Both the position numbers and the translations under genes were made by a program. Under the pieces are notes generated by a model. The model did not search any database. It was not told where the DNA came from and saw only the letters and a list, made by a program, of their open reading frames with translations. Shown piece after piece: positions 46,480 to 56,064 of a DNA stretch of 64,000 nt. Location of the stretch: NCBI RefSeq assembly GCF_016756315.1, contig NZ_AP024235.1, positions 2,852,001 to 2,916,000 of the forward strand, in the 5' to 3' direction. How positions within the stretch are numbered: position 1 is the first letter of the stretch; each line of letters begins with the position of its first letter. Origin of the DNA: Alteromonas sp. KC3 (GTDB taxonomy: Bacteria > Pseudomonadota > Gammaproteobacteria > Enterobacterales > Alteromonadaceae).

Positions 46480-47913
46480 GTGAGCGCAAAAAGCCCAAAC
46501 CCCGACAGCATTTACACGCAGCAAGTAAAACAACTGATAAACATGGTTTATCCTCACGAAATAGGCTACGGCTCTGTTTTTGAGGATGCTAATCATTATT
46601 TTAGCCTTACTCCGTCGCTTGAAAAGCATACACTTGACCTCGTTGCGCAACTCGACAAGATTAAAGCGCAAAAAAATAAAGAAACACTGGCTGAGCAGCT
46701 TGCTGACCAAATCAAAAACAACCGAGAAAAACTAGAAGAAGAACGGTTGTCTCGCCTAGAGCGCTTACAACAAGTCAGCGAAAAACTTATTGAACTGTGC
46801 GAAGGTGAAAACTGGCAAGAAACTCAGCATTTAAGTGGTAAACTTTTGGGTACGCTTATGTTGTTGACGCCGGGTTCTGGTCGTAAATCGCCGCGTATCC
46901 ATCAAAGATTCAAGCCAATTTACAAAGCAGTACTTACGCTAAGACTAGTTGACAAATTACTAGAGCACGACACTATCGCGCATAAGTATTTGTCTAAGTA
47001 CCGTGAGTCGTCGGCGCGTTTTCAGAACGATAAATACTGGCGCGAGAAATGGAAAGTTGAGTTAGGCGTTCCGTTAATTACGGCCTCGCTGTTACAGGAT
47101 ATTGGATTACAGTGCCCTGCTGCATTGCGCATTTTAAAAGGCGATAATGGCGATGAAGATGAATTTAGACTTTTAGAAGAATCTCAACGAAAAGATTTAC
47201 TTAAACTTAATTATCACCACACGCTAAAGTATTTATCTGAAGGCTTGGGGCTGCCTAAATATGTAGGTAATGACCGTTTAGAACGTGATAAGTTTGTGCA
47301 AACTCACCGTGACGCCAACGCATTTATACTTCAGCTGGTTAAAGATGCCTTCATCTCAAAAACAGGTTTAGGGGAAGTCATTAAAATACCGCAGATTTAC
47401 GCCTCAATCGTGTTTTCCACAAAGTCTGACTACTCTAGATTAAGCTTGCCCAAAGGGTATATGCTCATTGAGCAACTGGCCAAAAAAGGCAGCTTGAACA
47501 AACAGCTTGCTGAAGACTTTTTGAGTATTGTTGGCTATTTTCCACAAGGCTTTGGCATTACCTTCATTCCTACCAACGAAAATGACCAAGAGAAAGATCA
47601 GTATGAATGCGCCGTTGTGACAGGGCTGAACCCGTCCAACCCTGCTGAACCTTTGTGTAGAGTGGTTACTCGAAATTTGACGTATATCTCCAGTGGAAGC
47701 AATGAAGTTGTCCCTAAAAGCCGCAATTTATATTTCCCCGCAAACAGAAAGAAGCTAATGCGTATTGGTAAGGAGCGGCTAATGGAGATCATGAGAGAAC
47801 TCTCCAGCGATTTCACACCCGATGCACTTGACGATCTTGTTCCTAGCTATTGGGAACCTTACGACTTCTTCAGTTTTAAAAACCACCAAAACATTTGGGC
47901 GAAGAATAAATAA
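46480..47913 (+). CDS. Degenerate HD-GYP-like protein
   Basis: About 477 residues from a GTG at 46480 that has AGGA five bases upstream. A coiled-coil-like charged helix (about 60-100) precedes a helical domain. The stretch ITASLLQDIGLQCPAALRIL lines up by eye with the HD-domain strand LLHDIGK..., with Gln replacing the metal-binding His. A later HHTLKYLSEGLGLPKY occupies the HHE...GYP position, and YFPQGFGITF resembles the end of an HD-GYP fold. Key residues are missing, so cyclic-di-GMP hydrolysis is unlikely. A signalling or scaffolding role is possible. The family assignment is my own pattern reading and tentative. Confidence 0.6.
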   Translation: MSAKSPNPDSIYTQQVKQLINMVYPHEIGYGSVFEDANHYFSLTPSLEKHTLDLVAQLDKIKAQKNKETLAEQLADQIKNNREKLEEERLSRLERLQQVSEKLIELCEGENWQETQHLSGKLLGTLMLLTPGSGRKSPRIHQRFKPIYKAVLTLRLVDKLLEHDTIAHKYLSKYRESSARFQNDKYWREKWKVELGVPLITASLLQDIGLQCPAALRILKGDNGDEDEFRLLEESQRKDLLKLNYHHTLKYLSEGLGLPKYVGNDRLERDKFVQTHRDANAFILQLVKDAFISKTGLGEVIKIPQIYASIVFSTKSDYSRLSLPKGYMLIEQLAKKGSLNKQLAEDFLSIVGYFPQGFGITFIPTNENDQEKDQYECAVVTGLNPSNPAEPLCRVVTRNLTYISSGSNEVVPKSRNLYFPANRKKLMRIGKERLMEIMRELSSDFTPDALDDLVPSYWEPYDFFSFKNHQNIWAKNK

Positions 47914-47940
47914 AAAAAGCAAACCTCTGTTTGCTTTTTT
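47913..47940. terminator. Bidirectional terminator
   Basis: AAAAAAGCAAAC-CTCT-GTTTGCTTTTTT immediately after the HD-GYP-like gene, also placed to end the convergent phasin-type gene. Confidence 0.85.
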
Positions 47941-47967
47941 ATTTGATAAGGACGCTAGGCTAACGCA

Positions 47968-48690
47968 TTAATTGTCTTCACTGTCCTTTGAAACCGTCTT
48001 AGTGTCAGCACTTTTTGACGTTTTCGTTGTAGCAGTTGTTGACGGCGCCGCTTTAGCTGCGGGTGCTTTTCGCTTTGTTGTAGATGTACTAGTAGACGCT
48101 TTCGACGCAGCTGTTTTTGTGCTCGCTTTAGGCGTAGCCGCTTTGGCTGCCGTCGCCCTTGTGCGAGTTGTCGTCTTGGCTTTAGCCGGTGCACGCTTTG
48201 TAGCAGACGCTTTCGGCGCTTCTTCTTTTGTCGTTGACTTCTCGACCTTAGCCGCCGCTTCTTTCGCCGCAAGTAATGCCACTTGCTCGACCAATAAATC
48301 TACTTTTGCATTTAGCAACGCGAGTTGTTGCTCTTTTTGCTGTCTTTTTTGACCACCCGAAAGTACGCTAAATATCGGATTGGCGGTAACAAGCTTTTGC
48401 GCGGTATCAACGAGCGAAAACGGATTAAGTGTGCGTTTCAATTCACTTTCCACTTCCATGCCCTTTGCTTGCATCGCCATAATAGTCTCATGTGTGTCGT
48501 CTATTTTTTGACTCACCATGCCAGCTGCTTGGTCTAGTTTTGCTGAAAGCAAGTCAGAACCTGCGAACAACCATCCGAAGAGCGGTGACGATTTTAATGA
48601 AGAGGATGAAGTACCGTTAATCGTAACGAGAGGATTCTCTGTCACGGTTTCGCCAGTATTTGTCGTTGTTGGCGTATTTTTGTTACTCAT
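47968..48690 (-). CDS. Phasin-like protein with histone-H1-like Ala/Lys/Thr tail
   Basis: A 240-residue protein from the ATG at 48690, which has a strong AAGGAGG site; a longer frame upstream lacks such a site. Residues about 30-145 are amphipathic helices of phasin type (LFAGSDLLSAKLDQAAGMV and later LLVEQVALLAAKEAAAK). Residues about 147-240 are a low-complexity tail rich in Ala, Lys, Thr and Ser, like the C-termini of PhaF-type granule proteins that bind DNA. It lies 144 bp downstream of a true phasin gene on the same strand. It may link storage granules to the nucleoid. No PHA synthase gene is in the window. Confidence 0.7.
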   Translation of the reverse strand: MSNKNTPTTTNTGETVTENPLVTINGTSSSSLKSSPLFGWLFAGSDLLSAKLDQAAGMVSQKIDDTHETIMAMQAKGMEVESELKRTLNPFSLVDTAQKLVTANPIFSVLSGGQKRQQKEQQLALLNAKVDLLVEQVALLAAKEAAAKVEKSTTKEEAPKASATKRAPAKAKTTTRTRATAAKAATPKASTKTAASKASTSTSTTKRKAPAAKAAPSTTATTKTSKSADTKTVSKDSEDN

Positions 48691-48834
48691 GATGCCTCCT
48701 TGTGAGGAGATTTTTGTAGGAATGGTCAAGGGCCAAACGTGTATCGTTTTTGGCCCTAGTCCCAACACATCAAGTGTTGATGTGTTATATGATGTCACTA
48801 ACGCAGTTGTTGTAAACTTGCTATACGCCAACGT

Positions 48835-49194
48835 TTACTTGCTTGCAGCTAATTTAGCTACCGCTTCAGTTAGTGCATCAATTTTTGCAGATAGCTCTTC
48901 GATACGCTGGTCAGCTGGCTCTGAGTCTAAACCTAGCTTTTTACGAACGTCAGCAACACGGTTTTCAACATCATTAGTAGTAGACTTGAACTTGCTGCGC
49001 GCATCGTCTTCTAGTGTTTCACCTTTGCTTACAAGTTCGTCGAACATTTTGCTCGCTTCTTCGCTAAGCTTTTCGTAACGACCTTGTGCCTCTTCTACGC
49101 TTTTTCCATAAGCGCCAAGACCCGCTAACCAAATTTTACGAGCCATTTCTTCAGCTTCGTTGATTTTGCCTTTAATTGTATCTGTAGTAGTCAT
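48835..49194 (-). CDS. Phasin (polyhydroxyalkanoate granule-associated protein)
   Basis: A 119-residue protein of the granule-associated phasin family. It is almost entirely amphipathic helix, with the landmark ARKIWLAGLGAYGKSVEEAQ (about 18-37) and a heptad-rich C-terminus (IEELSAKIDALTEAVAKLA) able to coil. Phasins coat PHA or other lipid inclusions in the cytoplasm. It precedes the H1-tailed phasin-like gene and may share transcription with it. The nearest inclusion-forming enzyme here is the WS/DGAT 6 kb away. Confidence 0.85.
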   Translation of the reverse strand: MTTTDTIKGKINEAEEMARKIWLAGLGAYGKSVEEAQGRYEKLSEEASKMFDELVSKGETLEDDARSKFKSTTNDVENRVADVRKKLGLDSEPADQRIEELSAKIDALTEAVAKLAASK

Positions 49195-49296
49195 TTTCAG
49201 CTCCTATGAATGCTAAATGTGAGTGTATCTTCAACACCATGAGTTCAATTTACGCTCAACAATTAGAAACCGCATACTAAAAACTAAAAAAAATAA

Positions 49297-49324
49297 AAAA
49301 AGCCCGAAACAATGTCGGGCTTTT
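49297..49324 (-). terminator. Terminator after the oligopeptidase gene
   Basis: AAAAGCCCGA paired with TCGGGCTTTT around a 7-nt loop, with an A run on the plus strand giving a T run on the minus strand. Confidence 0.82.
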
Positions 49325-49366
49325 GTATTGATGTGAGGTTTTACGCTCTAGCAAACATTGTATTCG

Positions 49367-51547
49367 CTACAGTGAAACTCCTGCTAAATGCAGTACAAAT
49401 GCGTACTCTAAAGCGGTAGACTCAAAGCGCTTAAAGCGACCCGAAGCGCCTCCGTGACCAGCCTCCATGTCAGTTTTGAAAAGCAGGAGGTTGTCATCTG
49501 TTTTCATTTCTCTTAGCTTCGCCACCCACTTCATTGGCTCAAAGTACTGTACTTGTGAGTCATGTAGACCTGTTGTAACAAGCATGTTGGGGTATGCTTT
49601 CGCCTCTACTTGGTCGTAAGGTGAGTATGACAACATGTATTCAAATTCAGCTTTATTGGCTGGATTTCCCCATTCGGTATACTCACCAGTAGTTAGAGGA
49701 ATAGAGGCGTCACTCATAGTAGTGACCACATCAACAAATGGGACGTGTGCACTTACACCTCTATAGAGCTCTGGTGCCATATTGACGATAGCCCCCATTA
49801 ATAAACCGCCAGCGCTTCCACCCATAGCAAAAACACGTGACTCGTCAGCATAATTTTTTGCAACTAGGCCTTTGGTTACATCAATGAAGTCGGTGAAAGT
49901 ATTCACTTTGTTATCCATTTTACCGTCTTCATACCACTCTCTACCCATCATCTGACCGCCGCGAATGTGTGCGATAGCCACAACGAATCCTCTGTCTAAC
50001 AACGAAATCCAGCTACTTCTGAAAGTGGGGTCAATAGTTGCGCCGTAAGAGCCATAGGCATATTGATAAAGTGGATTCGTACCGTCTTTCTTAAACTGGC
50101 TTTTGCGGTATACCAACGAAACAGGGACTTCAGTACCATCGCGCGCTTCAATCATAACGCGCTCAGACGCATAATCAGCAGATGAAAATGTCTCAGATAC
50201 TTTCGTTTGCTTCATAACTTCAGTTTCGAAGGTATCAAGGTTTACGTCAATGATAGACGCTGGCGTGGTCAAAGAACTGTAGTAAAGACGCAGCTTGTTG
50301 GTATCTATCTGTGTGTTACCTGTAAAAAATGCGCCGTAAATGGGATCTTGTGTAGGTAAAACTTTTTGCTCGCCCGTAGTTAAGTTATGAACCACAAGAC
50401 GCAACATGCCGTTCTCTTTTTCTTTTACAACCAAATGGTTGTTCATCACTTCAATGTCTTGAACAAATACATCTGGGCGGTGCGGAACCACCTCTTCCCA
50501 TTTTGAAACATCATCGGTAGCGTCAGCTGGAGCTTTCATTACCTTAAAGTTCTTTGCATCAATATTCGTTAAGACGAAGTAAGCATTACCTAACTTTTCA
50601 ACACTGTATTCTTGACCGTCTTGAAGCGGTAGAAAGACATTTGTACCGCTTGTAGGTTCGTTTGCGTCAATCAGTGTTACGCCTTTCTTATCAGTGTTGC
50701 TGTGGTAAATGTAGATGTCTTCATGATCCTTACTTTTCCCGATAAAGGTGTAAAACGTAGGGTCAGTTTCTTCATACATCAACACGTCTTCACTTTGCTG
50801 TGAACCCAGCTTGTGGCGATAAACTTGATAGCCCAGAAGCGTTTGTGGATCTTTTTTCACATAAAAAAGGTGTTGATTGTCATTCGCCCACACCACTTGT
50901 CCCGACGTACCTTCTAGCTCATCAGCAAGCATTTCACCTGTTTTTAGGTTCTTGATGTTGATGGTGTAAATGCGACGACTCAAGGTATCTACCGAGTAAG
51001 CAATAAGATTGTTATTCGTACTAACTTCATAGTCACCAATGCTGAAATATTCATGCCCTTCAGACATAACATTCGCGTTTAGCAACACTTCAGGCTGAGC
51101 GTCTAACGACGGTTTACGCAAATAAATTGGGTATTCGTTCTCGCCTGAGAAGCTCGTGTAATACCAATAGCCATTTGAAAAAGCCGGAACAGTAGAGTCA
51201 TCTTTTTCAATACGCGCTATTAATTCTTCATACAGCTTTTCACGGGTTTCTTTAAGCGGCGCTAATACCGTTTCAACATAGTCATTCTCTTTTTCTAGAT
51301 GACCTAGGATGGCTTCATCGGTGCGCGAATCGTCGCGCATCCAATAGTAGTTATCGGTTCGTGTGACGCCGTGCGCTGTCATCTCGTAAGGCACTTTTTT
51401 GGCGACCGGCGCTTGCGCTTGCGTATTTAATACCACGCTAGATGCCGTACTTTGTGGTTTTTCCATCGGCGTTTTTGCTACCTCGCTATCGGCACTGCAA
51501 CCCGATAATAGGCCACCTGCAGCTAGTGCAATCCATACATATTTCAT
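49367..51547 (-). CDS. Oligopeptidase B (S9A prolyl-oligopeptidase family), lipoprotein
   Basis: A 726-residue serine peptidase that cuts short peptides after basic residues. The ATG at 51547 has GGGA upstream, and the N-terminus has the lipobox LLSGC, so this copy is probably membrane-anchored in the envelope. An N-terminal beta-propeller (about 60-440) is followed by an alpha/beta hydrolase domain with the nucleophile motif GGSAGGLLMG (about 560), Asp near 648 in TGLHDSQV and His in EAGHGG (about 700). It is bounded by terminators on both sides, so it is monocistronic. Confidence 0.92.
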   Translation of the reverse strand: MKYVWIALAAGGLLSGCSADSEVAKTPMEKPQSTASSVVLNTQAQAPVAKKVPYEMTAHGVTRTDNYYWMRDDSRTDEAILGHLEKENDYVETVLAPLKETREKLYEELIARIEKDDSTVPAFSNGYWYYTSFSGENEYPIYLRKPSLDAQPEVLLNANVMSEGHEYFSIGDYEVSTNNNLIAYSVDTLSRRIYTINIKNLKTGEMLADELEGTSGQVVWANDNQHLFYVKKDPQTLLGYQVYRHKLGSQQSEDVLMYEETDPTFYTFIGKSKDHEDIYIYHSNTDKKGVTLIDANEPTSGTNVFLPLQDGQEYSVEKLGNAYFVLTNIDAKNFKVMKAPADATDDVSKWEEVVPHRPDVFVQDIEVMNNHLVVKEKENGMLRLVVHNLTTGEQKVLPTQDPIYGAFFTGNTQIDTNKLRLYYSSLTTPASIIDVNLDTFETEVMKQTKVSETFSSADYASERVMIEARDGTEVPVSLVYRKSQFKKDGTNPLYQYAYGSYGATIDPTFRSSWISLLDRGFVVAIAHIRGGQMMGREWYEDGKMDNKVNTFTDFIDVTKGLVAKNYADESRVFAMGGSAGGLLMGAIVNMAPELYRGVSAHVPFVDVVTTMSDASIPLTTGEYTEWGNPANKAEFEYMLSYSPYDQVEAKAYPNMLVTTGLHDSQVQYFEPMKWVAKLREMKTDDNLLLFKTDMEAGHGGASGRFKRFESTALEYAFVLHLAGVSL

Positions 51548-51693
51548 TCTTATTCCCAATTGTAAGGTTTGTTTTTATCAACCTATTGAGTATATCCAAT
51601 TGGAATTTTTGGTCTACACGCTATGTGATTGCGCACGGGGCAAAGTATGTGAAAAGTGTTACAAGATATTTGACTGAGGCTCTGCTTCTATGA

Positions 51694-51740
51694 CTCAAGT
51701 AACAAAAAAGCGCCTTAACGGCGCTTTTTTGTTACTTGAG
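51694..51740. terminator. Very strong terminator between fadR and the oligopeptidase gene
   Basis: A perfect 21-bp stem spanning 51694-51714 and 51720-51740 around a 5-nt loop, GC-rich near the loop (GCGCC/GGCGC) and A/T-rich outward, giving T runs on both strands. It closes fadR. Confidence 0.9.
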
Positions 51741-51756
51741 GGCGATGAGTACTGAC

Positions 51757-52467
51757 TTAGTCTACTAAGTCTTTTGGCATTTCATCTCGAATTTCTTGCC
51801 ACACCTTACCACTTTCAATACCGTATTTTCTCACAACAACCGGCACGCGGTCGTACTCACCTTTTTCAGCGACTTCTAATAAGTCTGCGTAGTACTTATT
51901 TGCAACGTCACGGGCTTGTTGATAAGAGAAGAAAAAGCCACCAATTCGCGAATACAAACCTCTAAAGCCATTCATCATCAATACAAACACATTATTGTTA
52001 GAAGCTAATGCAAGGTCATGCGACATTTGATAGTCAAATTGAGCAAATGCTAAACCTTCTTGCTCAACGTTTTTGTATCGAGCAATAATCTCTGCTGACT
52101 CTTGAGGGTTGTTACGGATCGCACCTCTGATAAACACGGCACTAAGATTCGTTCTCGCTGCTAACAAATTATCAACTAACTCAGGAATACCCTCTTGATC
52201 GAGTCGAGCTAGTGTCTCAAGAATGTTCAAACCACACGTTTCCCAAAAGTTATTCACTTTGGTGGGTTTACCGTGCTGAATTGTTAACCAACCGTCGCGC
52301 GCTAGACGCTGAAGCACTTCTCGTAGTGTGGTTCTTGTCACACCGATAAGCTCAGAAAGTTCTCTTTCTGCAGGCAGAATAGTGCCTGGTGGAAAACGTC
52401 CACTCCAAATTGATTCAACAATATATTCTTCGGCGAATCCAGCTGGACTCTGAGCCTTATAAATCAT
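51757..52467 (-). CDS. fadR: Fatty-acid metabolism regulator FadR
   Basis: A 236-residue GntR-family protein of the FadR type. The N-terminal winged helix-turn-helix contains [30 protein letters not shown] (about 38-67), with the Arg/Thr recognition residues typical of FadR. The C-terminal helical domain with [20 protein letters not shown] binds long-chain acyl-CoA in known FadR. It represses degradation genes and activates unsaturated fatty-acid synthesis genes. It is divergent from nhaB, the usual gammaproteobacterial order. A FadR-like site lies 33 bp upstream of its start. Confidence 0.93.
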   Translation of the reverse strand: MIYKAQSPAGFAEEYIVESIWSGRFPPGTILPAERELSELIGVTRTTLREVLQRLARDGWLTIQHGKPTKVNNFWETCGLNILETLARLDQEGIPELVDNLLAARTNLSAVFIRGAIRNNPQESAEIIARYKNVEQEGLAFAQFDYQMSHDLALASNNNVFVLMMNGFRGLYSRIGGFFFSYQQARDVANKYYADLLEVAEKGEYDRVPVVVRKYGIESGKVWQEIRDEMPKDLVD

Positions 52468-52895
52468 AACTAATCGCCTGCACGTTATTGTTATTTTGTA
52501 ACTGATTGTACCAGATGCTCATTTATTATCACACTGAAATATGCCGCGTCCAGTAAAGCTTTTAACAACTTATTAAAAAATGACCGCTAGCAGGAGCAAA
52601 AGAACAAACCGCTGCTCACAAAACCAGCAACATTGTTCTATTTTGAATTTAAATAATAAACATCAAGGAAAAATCGATAAATATTCAGTGACTTTCACAG
52701 GGTGGGGTCTGTGATTTGCTTTCTCAAGGCGTTAATATCATGTACGCTTAATTTCCGACTATAATGACAGCAGCAAAACCGCAAAGCGAGTGAGAACCTC
52801 TTTCGCTAACAGCAGTTTATGTATGCAATACCCGGAACTACACAGTATGAAAGTGCGCAAAAACGTGCGCTTTGTTGTAAAAGGAACAGGAACTC
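52468..52895. promoter_or_regulatory. Divergent fadR/nhaB control region
   Basis: 428 bp without a gene. It holds the FadR-like site at 52500-52516. Near 52849-52873, in front of the nhaB ribosome site, is a GCGC-AAAAACGT-GCGC hairpin flanked by AAAG/CTTT. The remainder shows nothing I can name. Confidence 0.45.
52500..52516. promoter_or_regulatory. FadR-like site upstream of fadR
   Basis: AACTGATTGTACCAGAT compared with the FadR pattern AACTGGTCNGACCAGTT as I recall it: twelve of sixteen defined positions agree. This suggests autoregulation. Confidence 0.5.
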
Positions 52896-54470
52896 ATGCA
52901 AACCTCAATGATCGCGGCGATCTATAAGAACTTCCTGGGACACGCGCCCGACTGGTATAAAAAAACGATTATTGCCTTTCTCATTGTAAACCCCGTCCTC
53001 TTTATGGTGGACCCTTACATTGCAGGCTGGACGCTTGTTATTCAGTTCATATTCACGCTGGCTATGGCACTTAAGTGTTACCCCTTACAGCCTGGAGGTT
53101 TGTTACTGATTGAAGCCATGTTCATCGGTATGACATCGCCGGGACATATGATGCACGAAATCGAAGTCAACCTTGAAGTACTGTTACTCCTAGTCTTCAT
53201 GGTGGCTGGCATCTACTTCATGAAAGACCTGTTGATGTACCTTTTCACAAAGCTTGTGATCAAGGTGCAAAATAAACTGGTATTGTCGCTTTCATTTATT
53301 TTTGCCTCAGCGTTCCTATCAGCGTTTCTCGACGCATTAACGGTAGTTGCAGTAATCATCAGCGTGGGCTTGGGTTTTTACTCAATTTACCACAAGGTCG
53401 CATCGGGCAAAGAATTTCACTCTGACCATGACCACACCAGCGACGATGAGCTTGGTAGCCACGATTTGGAAGATTTTAGGGCGTTTCTGCGTAACCTAAT
53501 GATGCACTCAGCTGTTGGTACAGCACTGGGCGGCGTAATGACAATGGTAGGTGAACCACAAAACCTGATTATCGCTGATAAAGCAGGCTGGAACTTTGTT
53601 GAGTTTTTCATCCGCATGGCCCCGGTAACTATCCCAGTGTTTGTTTGTGGCCTACTGACCACCGTAGTGCTTGAAAAAACCGGTCTATTCTCTTACGGCG
53701 CCAAGCTGCCTTCTGCAGTGCGTCAGATTCTTGTAGATTACAACGACCACATGGACAAAGGGCGCAGCAAGCGAGAATCCGCTAAGCTTGTTGTTCAGGC
53801 ACTGATTGGCGTGTGGTTAATTGTTGGTCTAGCGACTCACATGGCATCAGTGGGCCTTATCGGCTTATCAGTTATCGTTCTTGCGACCTCAATGAGTGGT
53901 GTAATTGAAGAGCACGCCCTTGGCAAAGCATTTGAAGAGGCCCTACCGTTTACAGCGCTGTTGTGCGTATTCTTTGGCGTGGTTGCAGTTATTATCGACC
54001 AAGGATTGTTCCAACCAGTTATCCACTGGGTTCTGTCGTTCGAGGGCGAAACACAAATGGTAATGTTCTACCTCGCAAACGGTGTGCTCTCTATGGTGAG
54101 TGACAACGTGTTTGTAGGCTCAGTGTACATTACAGAAGTCACTGCTGCTCTACAGTCTGGGCAAATCACCCGTGACCAATATGATATGCTTGCCGTTGCC
54201 ATTAACACGGGTACTAACTTACCAAGTGTAGCAACACCAAATGGACAAGCCGCATTCCTATTCCTGCTAACCTCGGCAATAGCGCCTTTGCTTCGTTTGT
54301 CTTACGGCAAGATGGTAATGATGGCATTACCCTACACTATTGTACTTACAATTGTAGGTTTGCTTGCCACTTACCTTGGTCTGGCAGATGCAACGCAATG
54401 GTTATACGACATGCACTTGATTGAACATCACAGTGTGACGGATGTTGGCACTGGTACGGTAAGCCACTAA
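52896..54470 (+). CDS. nhaB: Na+/H+ antiporter NhaB
   Basis: A 524-residue inner-membrane antiporter that exports sodium in exchange for protons. Many hydrophobic segments are visible. Family landmarks are [20 protein letters not shown] helices near 85-110, the [16 protein letters not shown] segment with its Asp (about 150), [14 protein letters not shown] (about 217-230) and [15 protein letters not shown] near 400. A loop of charged residues (about 170-195, rich in His/Asp) is present. AGGAACAGGAA precedes the ATG. It is followed by dsbB after 3 bp, a conserved pair. Confidence 0.95.
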   Translation: MQTSMIAAIYKNFLGHAPDWYKKTIIAFLIVNPVLFMVDPYIAGWTLVIQFIFTLAMALKCYPLQPGGLLLIEAMFIGMTSPGHMMHEIEVNLEVLLLLVFMVAGIYFMKDLLMYLFTKLVIKVQNKLVLSLSFIFASAFLSAFLDALTVVAVIISVGLGFYSIYHKVASGKEFHSDHDHTSDDELGSHDLEDFRAFLRNLMMHSAVGTALGGVMTMVGEPQNLIIADKAGWNFVEFFIRMAPVTIPVFVCGLLTTVVLEKTGLFSYGAKLPSAVRQILVDYNDHMDKGRSKRESAKLVVQALIGVWLIVGLATHMASVGLIGLSVIVLATSMSGVIEEHALGKAFEEALPFTALLCVFFGVVAVIIDQGLFQPVIHWVLSFEGETQMVMFYLANGVLSMVSDNVFVGSVYITEVTAALQSGQITRDQYDMLAVAINTGTNLPSVATPNGQAAFLFLLTSAIAPLLRLSYGKMVMMALPYTIVLTIVGLLATYLGLADATQWLYDMHLIEHHSVTDVGTGTVSH

Positions 54471-54473
54471 GCC

Positions 54474-55001
54474 ATGCGTTCACTTATTCACAATATTAGT
54501 CAGTGGGCAGAGCATAAGTCATCGTGGCTTGTGCTTTTCGCCACCTCGCTGGCCCTCGAAATAGCCGCGCTGTATTTTCAATATGGTATGGGGCTTAAGC
54601 CTTGTATTATGTGTATTTATCAGCGTACGGCAATGTATGGCATTGTTATATCTGCTCTTGTTGTTTTGATTAAAAACAATGGACTCACTCGTATGGTGGG
54701 CTTTGCAGGTTGGGCAGTGTCTAGTGCATGGGGCTTTTTAATTGCTAAAGAGCATATCGGTATTTTAAACGCAGCCAATCCATTTTTTGCTACCTGCGAA
54801 ATTGTGCCGAACTTTCCGTCTTGGTTACAGCTTCACGAGTGGATACCTGCTGTATTTGCCGCTGAAGGCGACTGCCTAGAAGACAGTTGGCAATTTTTAT
54901 CAATGGGCATGGCTGAGTGGATGCAAATTATCTTTGCGGCCTACTTTGTCGTTTTCGTTGTTGTTTTTTGCAGCCGCTTGTTGGATAAGAAACCCTTTTG
55001 A
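54474..55001 (+). CDS. dsbB: Disulfide bond formation protein B
   Basis: A 175-residue inner-membrane protein that re-oxidises DsbA using quinone. Four membrane helices are visible. The first periplasmic cysteine pair is in KPCIMCIYQR (about 43-46), and the second is Cys near 104 (FATCEIV) and near 130 (EGDCLED). It starts 3 bp after nhaB and its stop overlaps the start of the acetyltransferase gene, forming a three-gene operon. Confidence 0.95.
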   Translation: MRSLIHNISQWAEHKSSWLVLFATSLALEIAALYFQYGMGLKPCIMCIYQRTAMYGIVISALVVLIKNNGLTRMVGFAGWAVSSAWGFLIAKEHIGILNAANPFFATCEIVPNFPSWLQLHEWIPAVFAAEGDCLEDSWQFLSMGMAEWMQIIFAAYFVVFVVVFCSRLLDKKPF

Positions 55002-55549
55002 TTGACCTGTCCATACTTCCTTCTAGGCTCCCGCCCATTCACACCGAGCAAGGGCCTGTCACTATCCAACGCATTGCACACAAACATTGCAATGCGTTGT
55101 GTGAAGCTGGTCAACACTCTATTCACCACGTCAAACCGTGGTTTGGTGCATCGACTTGTCCGGTAACTCCGGCGCTGGCAAAACAATGTATCGAGAATAT
55201 GGAAAAGGCGCGGGACACAGGTTATGGCTTGACCTACCTTCTTATGCACGATGAAAAGTGTTTGGGGATGGGGATTATTAATTACATCAACCACACCCAC
55301 CTAACTGCAAACCTTGGCTACTGGCTTAGGCCTGATGCGTGTGGTAGAGGTTTAGCAACCGCTATTTGCGAAGCCCTTAAGAAGCTCGCATTCTCTCAGA
55401 TGAACTTACACCGTTTAGAATGCTTTGTTGAGCCTAATAACAAGGCTAGCATTCGAGTTGCCGAACGTATTGGCGGTAATAAAGAAGGGCTATGCCGTAA
55501 ACGTGTATTCGGCAGAGATGCCCTACTCTACGCTATCGTCAACGACTAA
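54998..55549 (+). CDS. GNAT acetyltransferase, RimJ/RimL type
   Basis: A 183-residue GNAT-family N-acetyltransferase. The acetyl-CoA loop is visible as LRPDACGRGLATAIC (about 108-122), and the later LHRLECFVEPNNKASIRVAERIG is typical of the RimJ/RimL branch that acetylates protein N-termini. The likely start is TTG at 54998, overlapping the dsbB stop (TTGA), which implies coupled translation. No nearby ATG in frame gives a complete domain. The substrate is unknown. Confidence 0.87.
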   Translation: MIDLSILPSRLPPIHTEQGPVTIQRIAHKHCNALCEAGQHSIHHVKPWFGASTCPVTPALAKQCIENMEKARDTGYGLTYLLMHDEKCLGMGIINYINHTHLTANLGYWLRPDACGRGLATAICEALKKLAFSQMNLHRLECFVEPNNKASIRVAERIGGNKEGLCRKRVFGRDALLYAIVND

Positions 55550-55569
55550 AAATAGCGTTTAATGCAAGA

Positions 55570-56064
55570 CTAATCCAAGTCTTCAAGCGGCCAAACTGCA
55601 ATGTAATCTTCAAAATCATTTAAGTCGACATCGGTTTCAAATACCGTCTTGTTGCGCACCGACATGCCCGCTGCATGCATAGCGTGCTTTTTCCCTTTGT
55701 TCAAAAGTGGGTGCCATGAGGGTAACCCTCTTCCCTCGTGTAACCGTCTGTAAGCACAACTGGGGGGCATAAAGAAGATATCTTTCAGATTGTCTTTTGT
55801 TAGCTTTACGCAGTCTGGCACAAGCTCTGTACGCTTAGCATATTGAGTACACTCGCACTTTTTGGTATTCAGGTATGAACATACAATGTTCGTGTAATGA
55901 ATTTGTTCATTGGTATTAATGTGATCGGTAGGCGAATAATCTTCTGCGCTTTCATCATCAATAAACTTGTGAAGGCAGCATTTTGCACAACCATCACACA
56001 AAGACTCCCATTCGCTTTGAGTCATTTCTTCTAATGATTTAGTTTCCCAAAAAGCGGTCGTCAT
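55570..56064 (-). CDS. ycgN: YcgN/YkgJ-type cysteine-cluster protein (UPF0260)
   Basis: A 164-residue protein of the YcgN family. It has the conserved Cys clusters DGCAKCCLHKF (about 24-34), TKKCECTQY (about 67-75) and PPSCAYR (about 99-105), which probably bind zinc or an iron-sulfur centre. No enzymatic role is established. The ATG overlaps the end of ycgM as ATGA, so they are translationally coupled. It is last in the ycgL-mltB-ycgM-ycgN string and convergent with the acetyltransferase gene. Confidence 0.92.
   Translation of the reverse strand: MTTAFWETKSLEEMTQSEWESLCDGCAKCCLHKFIDDESAEDYSPTDHINTNEQIHYTNIVCSYLNTKKCECTQYAKRTELVPDCVKLTKDNLKDIFFMPPSCAYRRLHEGRGLPSWHPLLNKGKKHAMHAAGMSVRNKTVFETDVDLNDFEDYIAVWPLEDLD

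Noticed and set aside
47972..48352. Long plus-strand open frame opposite the H1-tailed phasin-like gene
   Set aside because: Created by the Ala/Lys-rich composition of the real gene; no ribosome site and no recognisable domain.
48691..48831. In-frame extension of the H1-tailed phasin-like gene by 47 residues
   Set aside because: The ATG at 48690 has a strong AAGGAGG site; the extension is not phasin-like.
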